DNA from: Microbispora sp. H11081
Lineage (GTDB): Bacteria; Actinomycetota; Actinomycetes; Streptosporangiales; Streptosporangiaceae
Direction: 5' to 3'
Assembly: GCF_012999535.1 (NCBI RefSeq)
Contig: NZ_JABBWV010000003.1
Location: 1-64,000 of the forward strand
DNA length: 64,000 nucleotides
The notes under the pieces were generated by a model. It saw only the letters and a program-made list of their open reading frames with translations. It was not told the DNA's origin and did not search any database. Each line of letters begins with the position of its first letter. The stretch's first letter is position 1. Made by a program: the position numbers and the translations under genes. This document shows, one piece after another, positions 7,864 through 14,945 of the stretch.

Positions 7864-8883
7864 TTGGCCAGGCGTGCGCTGATCACCGGCATCACCGGTC
7901 AGGACGGCTCCTATCTCGCGGAACACCTGCTGAGCGAGGGATACGAGGTCTGGGGCCTGGTCAGGGGGCAGGCCAACCCGCGCGTCCCCCGCGTGCGCCG
8001 GCTCCTCCAGGACGTGCGGCTGGTCCGCGGCGACCTGCTCGACCAGGGATCGCTGATCTCGGCCGTGGAGAAGGCGCAGCCGGACGAGGTCTACAACCTC
8101 GGGGCCATCTCGTTCGTGCCCATGTCGTGGGAGCAGGCCGAGCTCACCGGCGAGGTGACCGGCATGGGCGTGCTCCGCGTGCTCGAGGCCATCCGCGTCT
8201 GCTCGGGCATCACCGCCTCGCGCGGGTCGGCGACCGGGCAGATCCGCTTCTACCAGGCGTCGTCCTCCGAGATGTTCGGCCAGGTCAGGGAGACGCCGCA
8301 GACCGAGCGCACCCCCTTCCACCCCAGGTCGCCGTACGGCGTGGCCAAGGCGTACGGGCACTTCCTCACGCAGAACTACCGCGAGTCGTACGGGATGTTC
8401 GCGGTGTCGGGGATCCTGTTCAACCACGAGTCGCCACGGCGGGGGGCCGAGTTCGTCACCCGCAAGGTCTCGCTCGGCGTCGCGCGGATCAAGCTCGGCA
8501 TGGCCGCCGAACTGCGCCTTGGCAACCTCGGGGCGCGGCGCGACTGGGGGTTCGCCGGCGACTTCGTCCGCGCCATGCACATGATGCTGTCGGCCGCCGA
8601 GCCCGAGGACTACGTCATCGGCACCGGGCGCACCCACTCGGTGCGGGAACTGGTCGAGGCGGCGTTCGCCGCGGCCGACCTGGACTGGGAGCGGTACGTC
8701 GTCTGTGACGCGGCCCTGCACCGTCCCGCGGAGGTCGACCTGCTGTGCGCGGATCCCAAGAAGGCCCGCACACAGCTCGGCTGGGAGCCGACGGTGTCGT
8801 TCGAGGAACTCGTGGCGATGATGGTCGAGGCCGACCTGCGCCTCCTCGCCGACGGCGGCGACCCAGATGGCGTGATCTTGTAG
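7864..8883 (+). CDS. gmd: GDP-mannose 4,6-dehydratase
   Basis: A short-chain dehydrogenase/reductase-fold sugar-nucleotide dehydratase (339 residues). It makes GDP-4-keto-6-deoxymannose, the precursor of deoxyhexoses such as fucose or rhamnose. Visible are GITGQDGSYLAEHLL (NADP loop at residue 9), YNLGAISFVPMSW, the Ser of QASSSEMFGQV, the SPYGVAKAYGH YxxxK pair, and FNHESPRRG. The TTG at 7864 has an AGGAGG 6-7 nt upstream. The last codons (GVIL, stop) and the TAG itself lie inside a copy of the 22-bp repeat that flanks the next gene, so the C-terminus was probably rewritten by repeat insertion. No epimerase/reductase follows in the window. Confidence 0.9.
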   Translation: MARRALITGITGQDGSYLAEHLLSEGYEVWGLVRGQANPRVPRVRRLLQDVRLVRGDLLDQGSLISAVEKAQPDEVYNLGAISFVPMSWEQAELTGEVTGMGVLRVLEAIRVCSGITASRGSATGQIRFYQASSSEMFGQVRETPQTERTPFHPRSPYGVAKAYGHFLTQNYRESYGMFAVSGILFNHESPRRGAEFVTRKVSLGVARIKLGMAAELRLGNLGARRDWGFAGDFVRAMHMMLSAAEPEDYVIGTGRTHSVRELVEAAFAAADLDWERYVVCDAALHRPAEVDLLCADPKKARTQLGWEPTVSFEELVAMMVEADLRLLADGGDPDGVIL

Positions 8884-8992
8884 TTTGTCGCACGGGTGGG
8901 GTCCGACCTGGGCGTCCACCCTTCGTGATCATGCACTTTTCGTGCACCACGCCGCCGACCTGCGCCTTTCGTGTCCGTGATCTTGCACTGCA
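8872..8992 (-). repeat. Three minus-oriented copies of the GTGCGACAAAC-TGCAAGATCAC repeat family
   Basis: Copies at 8872-8893, 8925-8947 and 8977-8992 read on the minus strand as variants of GTGCGACAAACTGCAAGATC followed by AC. The first is near complete (ACTACAAGATCAC), the second divergent (GTGCACGAAAAGTGCATGATC), and the third keeps only the TGCAAGATCACGG half. They flank the 3' side of the nuclease-like gene, with the opposite orientation to the four copies on its 5' side. Confidence 0.8.
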
Positions 8993-9008
8993 TATGGGCA
9001 TGGCTGGT

Positions 9009-9035
9009 CCCGCGTACGGCTCGGCCGTACGCGGG
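9009..9035. terminator. Perfect 12-bp hairpin downstream of gmd
   Basis: Arms 9009-9020 and 9024-9035 (CCCGCGTACGGC and its complement) enclose a 3-nt loop. It lies between the convergent ends of gmd and the DUF559-type gene, so it can terminate both. Confidence 0.7.
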
Positions 9036-9069
9036 TCCGACTCTCAGGTCATATGGGGATCAACGCGCC

Positions 9070-10041
9070 CTATGCCGCGTACCGCCGATGGCGCGCCTCC
9101 GGGCTGCCGAGCAGGCGAAGCTGGCGCTGCAGGCGTACCGACTCTTCCGGCGTGGGCCGCCAGCCGGCCTCCCATAACCGCTCGGCGACGCGTTCGAGGA
9201 AGGTCGCGGGGCTGCCGAACAGCTCGTCCTTCCTGATGATCACCAGCCGCCACCCAAGCCGGCGGATCTCCGCTCGTCTCCACTCGTCATGCGCCCTGTC
9301 CTGGGCGCTGCTGTGGTGGTCGTGGCCGTCGTACTCGATGCCGACCCGATATCGCTCGATCCCCATGTCCAGGTAGGCCACCCTTTCGCCCGGCAGTTCG
9401 ACGCGGACCTGCGACCGCGGCCGGGGCAGCCCGGCATCGACGACGAGAACCCTGACCCAGCTCTCGGGCGGGCTCTGCGCACCAGCGTCGCCGAGTGCGA
9501 CGACCTCACGCAGGCGTTTCGCGTTCCGCCGGCCGGCGAGCTCCGCCGCTCGCCCGCGCAGCCGCTCCTCCGGCACTCCGCGCGCGAGGAACTGGTCGAG
9601 CGCCGCGACCGCCTCCAGGCGCGGCAGCCACCGGGCGCAGTCGAGGGCCGTACGCTCCTGCGTCGTCACCGTGACTCCGCCGATCGAGGTCACGTCGCCG
9701 GGCGGCAGCCGGTCGCTCTGCCGTCCGACGACGTACGCCCGTCGCGGCGGCGTACGGCCGCCGCTCGGCACGACGACCTCGACGGGCCACTCGTCGTGCC
9801 GTTTCCCGGGAGGCAGCACGTCGAGCCCCCAGAGCCAGGCGGCCGTCCTGCGGCAGGCGACGACGTCCCGGGAGGTGATGCCGAGCGCGTGCGCGCGTAC
9901 GGCGAGGGCGCGCGGGTCGGGGCCGGCGTAAAGGCCGCCACGGGTGACGCGCCAGAACCTGCCGGTGGACACGAGCCGCGACGTGTCGCTGCGGCTCAGG
10001 CCGTACGCGGAGGCGAGCGGCGACGAAAGGTACTCCTCCAT
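9070..10041 (-). CDS. AbiEi-like N-terminus fused to a DUF559 (Vsr-like) nuclease domain
   Basis: The 323-residue protein has an N-terminal winged-helix-like segment (SRSDTSRLVSTGRFWRVTRG) and a middle part (VTTQERTALDCARWL) of the kind seen in AbiEi-type antitoxin and DUF559 proteins. The C-terminus resembles very-short-patch-repair endonucleases: YLDMGIERYRVGIEYDGHDH, then RRAEIRRLGWRLVIIRKDELF. The conserved D, E and H around IEYDGxxHH are the likely metal site. Such genes are abundant and often strain-specific in actinomycetes. This one is isolated and sits between oppositely oriented copies of a repeat family, a mobile-element-like setting. Whether it cuts DNA, and whether it acts on the repeats, is unknown. 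Confidence 0.8.
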   Translation of the reverse strand: MEEYLSSPLASAYGLSRSDTSRLVSTGRFWRVTRGGLYAGPDPRALAVRAHALGITSRDVVACRRTAAWLWGLDVLPPGKRHDEWPVEVVVPSGGRTPPRRAYVVGRQSDRLPPGDVTSIGGVTVTTQERTALDCARWLPRLEAVAALDQFLARGVPEERLRGRAAELAGRRNAKRLREVVALGDAGAQSPPESWVRVLVVDAGLPRPRSQVRVELPGERVAYLDMGIERYRVGIEYDGHDHHSSAQDRAHDEWRRAEIRRLGWRLVIIRKDELFGSPATFLERVAERLWEAGWRPTPEESVRLQRQLRLLGSPEARHRRYAA

Positions 10042-10160
10042 GGCTCAGATCGTGCGGCATCGCGCCGCGTCTCCGTCGCCGGTGCGCCGGTCCTGTGGAT
10101 AACCCACTGCTTGATCGCGTACGGGATCGGCGCAGGTGGTGGGGGGTAGGCGGGAAGGAC

Positions 10161-10330
10161 GTGCAAGATCACGGAGGAGGGAGGCGCAGGTGGGCACGGT
10201 CGCGTGCGACAAACTGCAAGATCACCAACGGTGAAGTGGCAGGTCGGGGGAGTGTCGTGCGACAAACTGCAAGATCACGGCCGGTGAGGGGCTGCTCACC
10301 GGCCATCTCTGCGACTAATTACATGATCAC
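10161..10330 (+). repeat. Four plus-oriented copies of the same repeat family
   Basis: Copies are at 10161-10172 (short form), 10204-10225 and 10257-10278 (two identical 22-mers, each followed within a few bases by CGGTGA), and 10310-10330 (divergent: TGCGACTAATTACATGATCA). The TGA stop of the P450 gene (complement of 10327-10329) lies inside the last copy, mirroring the gmd stop inside the left set. Confidence 0.85.
10281..10302. terminator. CCGGTGAG hairpin
   Basis: A perfect 8-bp stem (10281-10288 with 10295-10302) with a 6-nt loop sits 25 bp past the 3' end of the P450 gene on the minus strand. It lies between two copies of the repeat family. It is plausibly the P450 terminator. Confidence 0.5.
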
Positions 10331-11535
10331 GGGAGGGGGGTGGGGGTGACGGGGAGGGATTTGATGCCGTTGATGAAGTTCGACCTCAGGCGTCTGGCCT
10401 CGCCGGCCTGGCTGAGGCCGGGCAGGCGCTGGGCCAGCACCTCGAACAGCACCCTCAGCTCCAGCTTGGCCAGGTGGTTGCCGAGGCAGAAGTGCGCGCC
10501 GCCGCCGCCGAACCCGATCTGGGGGTTGGGATCGCGGCCGATGTCGAACTCGTCGGGCCGCTCGAACACCTCCGCGTCACGGTTGGCCGACGAGTAGAAG
10601 ACCACGACCTTGTCGCCCGCGGCGATCTTCTGCCCGCGTATCTCGGTGTCCGCGGTGGCCGTACGCCGGAACATGTTGACCGGCGACACCCAGCGGACGA
10701 TCTCGTCGGCGGCCGTCGCGGCGAGGGAGGGGTCGTCGACCAGGCGCTTCCACTGGTCCGGGTGCTCGAAGAGGGTCAGCATGCCGCCGGACGCCGCGTT
10801 CCTTGTGGTCTCGTTGCCCGCCACGATGAGCAGCAGGACGAACAGGTCGAACTCGTCCCGGGTCAGGGTCTGCCCGTCCTCGTCGGGCCGCAGCAGCCTC
10901 GTGACGATGTCGTCGCGGGGTTCCCGCCTGCGCGCCTCGCCCAGGGCGTGGGCGTACGAGTAGACCTCGAGGGCGGCGGCACGCCCCTCCTCCGGGCCCT
11001 CGGCGTAGTCGGGGTCGTCGTTGCCGATCATGCGGTTGGACCACTCGAAGATCTTTTCCCGGTCCTCGACCGGCGCGCCGAGCAGTTCGCAGATCACGTA
11101 CAGCGGGAGCGGAGCGGCGATGTCCCGCACGAAGTCGACCTCGGGCTCGCCCTGGACCTCGTCCACCAGCGCGTGGCAGATGTCCCGGATGTGCTCCTCA
11201 AGCCGTCCGATCTGGCGCGGGGTGAAACCGCGGTTGACCAGCGAGCGGCGCCTGGTGTGGTCGGGCGGGTCCTGGTTGAGCATCATGAGGCGCTGGAACT
11301 CGCGCTGCTCCTCGGGCATCTCGTCGAACAGCGCCAGCTTCCTCGCGGAGGAGAACAGGTCGGAGTGCCGTGAAACGTGGACGACGTCGGCGTGCTTGGT
11401 GATCGCCCAGAAGTCGGGCCAGCCGTCCTGCCCCTCGTGCCAGTAGACGGGCGTGCTCTCCCTGAGCAGGCGGAACTGCTCGTGCGGGACCCCGCCGCGC
11501 GCGTAACGGTCCTTGTCGACGAGGTCGATTTCCAT
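10327..11535 (-). CDS. Cytochrome P450 (CYP125/CYP142-like)
   Basis: A 402-residue soluble bacterial P450. The I-helix oxygen-activation motif is IVAGNETTRNA, the K-helix ExxR is in DEIVRWVSPV, and the heme loop is FGGGGAHFCLGNHLAK with the axial Cys. The N-terminal NQDPPDHTRRRSLVNRGFTP and AGNETTRN resemble P450s that hydroxylate sterol or terpenoid side chains. The ATG at 11535 follows GGGTGG; a GTG at 11544 is possible. Electrons could come from the ferredoxin at 3083, which is inference. The stop codon lies in a repeat copy. It ends just left of the RiPP cluster regulator and is probably not part of that cluster. Confidence 0.85.
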   Translation of the reverse strand: MEIDLVDKDRYARGGVPHEQFRLLRESTPVYWHEGQDGWPDFWAITKHADVVHVSRHSDLFSSARKLALFDEMPEEQREFQRLMMLNQDPPDHTRRRSLVNRGFTPRQIGRLEEHIRDICHALVDEVQGEPEVDFVRDIAAPLPLYVICELLGAPVEDREKIFEWSNRMIGNDDPDYAEGPEEGRAAALEVYSYAHALGEARRREPRDDIVTRLLRPDEDGQTLTRDEFDLFVLLLIVAGNETTRNAASGGMLTLFEHPDQWKRLVDDPSLAATAADEIVRWVSPVNMFRRTATADTEIRGQKIAAGDKVVVFYSSANRDAEVFERPDEFDIGRDPNPQIGFGGGGAHFCLGNHLAKLELRVLFEVLAQRLPGLSQAGEARRLRSNFINGIKSLPVTPTPLP

Positions 11536-11682
11536 GGTGTCCACCCAATCGCGTTCGGCGGCCCCTGATGGGAGGGGCGGTCGCCCTGTCGGTGCCCTGC
11601 GGTGATGCGGTCCACGCGTAATCCACCCGAATCGACTCCGACGTCCGGTCAAGTGGCCGGTCAGGCGACCGGGCGTCCGCCG

Positions 11683-14520
11683 CTACTCCTCCTGACCGGG
11701 CCATCGGCGGGTTTCGGTCTGCCGTTCGCGCAGCCGGTTGATGGTCTCGGCCAGCTCGGCACGGGTGTGGATGCCGAGCTTGCGGTAGATCCGGGCTAGA
11801 TGGGTGTCCACGGTTCGCTTGCTGATGGACAGCTCGGTGGCGACCTGGAGGTTGCTCATGCCGCGCAGAACCAGGTCCGTGACCCGCATCTCCCCGGCGG
11901 TCAGCGGCGAAGGGCCACCGGCGGGCCCGCCGCGGGGCCGCCCGCCGACGCCGGCGAGGTTGCGCTCCGCGAGCGCGGCGAGTCGCACGGCGCCGCGGCC
12001 GTCGGCGAGCGCGTGCGCCTCGCTGAGCGTGTCGTGGGCCCGGCGCGCGTCCCCGGAGGCCCGCAGCGCGACGCCCAGGCGCACCATCGCCCGGACGCGC
12101 TCGATTCCGCCCTCGGTCCCGTCCAGCACGGTCAGCGCCTCGACGAGCAGGTCGACCCGGCGACCGCCCTCGACGGTCGCGCTCATGGTGCTCAGCGCGC
12201 GGCCGATGCCGTACGGCGCGCCCCAGGCCCTGGCCAGCTCCAGCTCCTCCTCGGCCAGGCGGCGGGCGGCCACCCGCTGGCCGAGCCGCAGATAGGCGAG
12301 GGCGGCCTGGCCGCGCCAGCCCCCGCAGGCCGGGTTGACCACTCCGGCGGACAGCAACTGCCGGCCGGCCTCCAGCAGGGCCCGCAGCCCCTCGCGTACG
12401 TCGCCCCTGGCGACCGCGACCCGGCCCTGGGCCTCCAGCAGGGCTCCGTGCAGGAATGGATGCACCGGCTCGCGCGCGGCGACCTCGTCGAACAGCGCGT
12501 GCGCGACGTCGAGCTCGTCGCGCTCCAGGAGCACGCGGGCCGCGCAGGACACGGCGGCGGCGTGCAGCCCGAGGGCGTGCGATCCCCGCGCGAACAGGAT
12601 GGCCTCGCGCGCGTGCGCGAGCGACGCGCGCAGCTCCCCCCTGCGGTAGGCGATGTCCGACAGCAGCGTGACGGCGAGTGCCTGCCCGGTCGTCGAGGCG
12701 TTCGCCCGCGCGTCTGCGGCCACCTGCTCCGACCAGTACGCCGCCTCGTCCACGCGGCCCGCCCACAGCAGCGCGACGACCAGTGTCGGCGGGATCGGCC
12801 CGCCCCCGTCGAGGCAGCGCCGGGCGAGGGCCAGTGTGCGCTCGCGGTGCCTGCCTCTGGCCGCGCAGGACAGCGCGGCGGTGGCGAGATAGTCCTGCGC
12901 TCCGGCTCCTGCCCCCGACTCGGCGCCGAGCAGCCGCATCGCCGCGCGCGAGCCGTACGACTGACCGGTGAGCAGCGCCTGCGCGCTGAGCCGCAGCAGC
13001 GCCTCGCGGCGGTCGGCGAGCCGGCCGGCCGGGTCGTCGTCGAAACCCCGGGCGATGTCGCAGAAGGCCGAGGCGGCCTCCGGGGAGTTGAGCGTGAGCA
13101 GGGTGGTGGCGAAGGGCGACAGGGAGTCGGCCCGCTCGCCGACGTCGCCGGCGAGCACGGTCACGGCGCGCAGGTGCCGCAGGCAGGCGGGGATGTCGAG
13201 GTGCATCTCGACGGCGCCCAGCTCCGCGGTCACCTGGAGGATGGCCGGGCCCTTGGCCGTGGCGAGCGCCCGGTGGAGGTAGCGGGTCGCGTCCTCCCAG
13301 GCGTTCTCCGAGACCGCCTCCCGGGCGGCCTCGCGGAGCACCGACACGGCCCACGGGTCGCCGGTGGGGCTGGCCGACAGCAGGTGCCGGGCCGGCCGCT
13401 TGGGCGGCGAGCCGAGGCGGTGCAGCAGCGAGGCCGCCCGCCGGTGCATCTCGTCGCGTGCGCGGGGATCCATCCGCGCGAGGATCGTCGACTGGACGAG
13501 GTCGTGGGTGAACCGCTGCGGCGGGCTGCCCTCCAGCAGGCCGGCCCCCGCGAGCGCCTGTCCCGCCTCCTCCGCCGCGACCGCGCCGTACCCGGCCAGC
13601 ATCGCCGCCGTCTCCAGCCCTGCGTACGGCGCGATGATGGCGAGGCTCTGCAGGAGCGTGAGGAGGGACGGATACCTGCCGGCGACCCATTCGAGCACGG
13701 TCTCCGAGAGCGCGATGGCGCCGATCCGCAGCACCCTGGGCAGCTCCGCGCGTTCCGGCAGGACGTCGGCGGCGGCCAGCCGCGCCGCCGTCTCCAGCAG
13801 GAGCAGGGGGTTGCCCTTGGTGAGGTCGTGACAGGCGGCGACGATCTCGTCGTCCACGGAGGCGCCCAGCACCGACCCGATGAGCGTGGCGGCGCAGTTC
13901 CGGCAGAGCGGGGAGGGCCTCAGTGACCGCGCGTACGGCAGTGTCAGGATGTCCCTGACCGTCTCGCCCGCGGTGCGGTCCTCCGCGTCGCAGGTCAGGA
14001 TCATCGCGATGGGCAGGCCGTCGAGCCGCCTGGCGATGTAGGAGCACCACTGCGCCGACTGGGGGTCGGCATGGTTGAGGTCGTCGACGGCGATGATGAG
14101 CGGCTGTCCGGCGGTCAGCGAGCGGGTGGCCCGGTAGAGGTCGTCGAGCAGCGTGGCGGGCACGCCTGGCGCGCTCCCGTCGTACGGCACGGCCGTCATG
14201 GCGGGCGCGTGGGCGTTCGCGTCGAGCACGGCGGCGGGGGCGCCGGCCTCCGCCCGGCCCGCGCCGCTCATCATCGGGTCGAACAACTGGCGGACGACGC
14301 CGAACGCGAAGGAGCGCTCGTCGGCGTGGCCCCGGGCGCTGAGGACCACCCCGCCCGGCCTGCGTGCCAGCGCCGCGTGCAGCAACCGGGTCTTTCCGCT
14401 TCCCCGGGTGCCCTGGATCACCAGTACGGCCGGCCGCCCATCGGAAAGGCCGGCCAGCATGTCGTCGACGACATCCAGCTCCTTGTCACGGTGCAGTAGT
14501 ACCGGCCGCCCTGAGGCCAT
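11683..14520 (-). CDS. LuxR-family transcriptional regulator of the LAL type
   Basis: A 945-residue large ATP-binding LuxR regulator. The P-loop GTRGSGKTRLL is near residue 40 and a Walker B-like LIIAVDDLNHADPQS near 140. A long helical TPR-like region follows. The C-terminal LuxR helix-turn-helix is GEMRVTDLVLRGMSNLQVAT with SKRTVDTHLARIYRKLG. LAL proteins are usually pathway-specific activators of natural-product clusters. This one is divergent from the cyclodehydratase gene across 425 bp of AT-richer DNA, so it is the obvious activator of the RiPP cluster. The start ATG at 14520 gives the typical N-terminus LLHRDKELDVVDDML. Confidence 0.9.
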   Translation of the reverse strand: MASGRPVLLHRDKELDVVDDMLAGLSDGRPAVLVIQGTRGSGKTRLLHAALARRPGGVVLSARGHADERSFAFGVVRQLFDPMMSGAGRAEAGAPAAVLDANAHAPAMTAVPYDGSAPGVPATLLDDLYRATRSLTAGQPLIIAVDDLNHADPQSAQWCSYIARRLDGLPIAMILTCDAEDRTAGETVRDILTLPYARSLRPSPLCRNCAATLIGSVLGASVDDEIVAACHDLTKGNPLLLLETAARLAAADVLPERAELPRVLRIGAIALSETVLEWVAGRYPSLLTLLQSLAIIAPYAGLETAAMLAGYGAVAAEEAGQALAGAGLLEGSPPQRFTHDLVQSTILARMDPRARDEMHRRAASLLHRLGSPPKRPARHLLSASPTGDPWAVSVLREAAREAVSENAWEDATRYLHRALATAKGPAILQVTAELGAVEMHLDIPACLRHLRAVTVLAGDVGERADSLSPFATTLLTLNSPEAASAFCDIARGFDDDPAGRLADRREALLRLSAQALLTGQSYGSRAAMRLLGAESGAGAGAQDYLATAALSCAARGRHRERTLALARRCLDGGGPIPPTLVVALLWAGRVDEAAYWSEQVAADARANASTTGQALAVTLLSDIAYRRGELRASLAHAREAILFARGSHALGLHAAAVSCAARVLLERDELDVAHALFDEVAAREPVHPFLHGALLEAQGRVAVARGDVREGLRALLEAGRQLLSAGVVNPACGGWRGQAALAYLRLGQRVAARRLAEEELELARAWGAPYGIGRALSTMSATVEGGRRVDLLVEALTVLDGTEGGIERVRAMVRLGVALRASGDARRAHDTLSEAHALADGRGAVRLAALAERNLAGVGGRPRGGPAGGPSPLTAGEMRVTDLVLRGMSNLQVATELSISKRTVDTHLARIYRKLGIHTRAELAETINRLRERQTETRRWPGQEE

Positions 14521-14945
14521 CCCTACCCCCGGACCACATGCTTATTTTCTTGACATACGGATCATGCCGGACAGGGTCGGCAGTCTGTCAATACGTGAAT
14601 TCCAGTCGAGTTAAAGCGCCACTATCGCCGACAAGTAACAGTCGGATTCTGTCATGATTCCAAGTCCGACGACTCGGGTGTATCACCCGCCCGAGCCCGG
14701 AACCCCTACGCCATAGGCGATTCGGGCGGCCGAATCGCCGCGCGGGCCCGCCGGCCGGGTGCCCGCCGCCCCGCATGGCATACGTATTCGGCCGCGCGGC
14801 CCGCGCTACGCATCGCCGTACGCACCGATTCGGATTCCGAGCTGTGCGGGAGATGCGTACGTATATGTCAGTAGGGCAATAAATACGTCTTTACTTCTTC
14901 ATGAATTCGGTGGAATTCTCCGCTCATCGGCTAATCGACCAGTGA
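14521..14945. promoter_or_regulatory. Divergent control region of the RiPP cluster
   Basis: This 425-bp gene-free stretch is clearly lower in GC than its surroundings. It contains outward-compatible TTGACA hexamers on both strands (14550-14555 plus; TGTCAA at 14586-14591, i.e. TTGACA on minus). It also has a perfect 10-bp inverted repeat with a 4-nt loop (14716-14725 and 14730-14739, GGCGATTCGG arms), and ATACGTAT-type octamers at 14780-14787 and 14857-14864. I see no ORF with support. The inverted repeat and the octamers are candidate regulator sites. Confidence 0.5.

Noticed and set aside
9070..10041. Type IV toxin-antitoxin (AbiE) operon
   Set aside because: The N-terminus is AbiEi-like but no AbiEii nucleotidyltransferase gene is adjacent; the C-terminus is nuclease-like.
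10204..10278. CRISPR array from the evenly spaced 22-bp repeats
   Set aside because: Only two identical copies with a 31-bp interval, further copies are divergent and inverted on the other side, and there are no cas genes.
10808..10828. Possible fusion or frameshift in the CYP125-like P450
   Set aside because: The I-helix, ExxR and heme motifs are all in one uninterrupted frame of normal length.
11198..14050. A 950-codon minus-strand frame overlapping the LAL and P450 genes
   Set aside because: It is out of frame with both the LAL and P450 genes, is extremely Arg/Gly/Pro-rich and has no motif. It is a GC-driven shadow.
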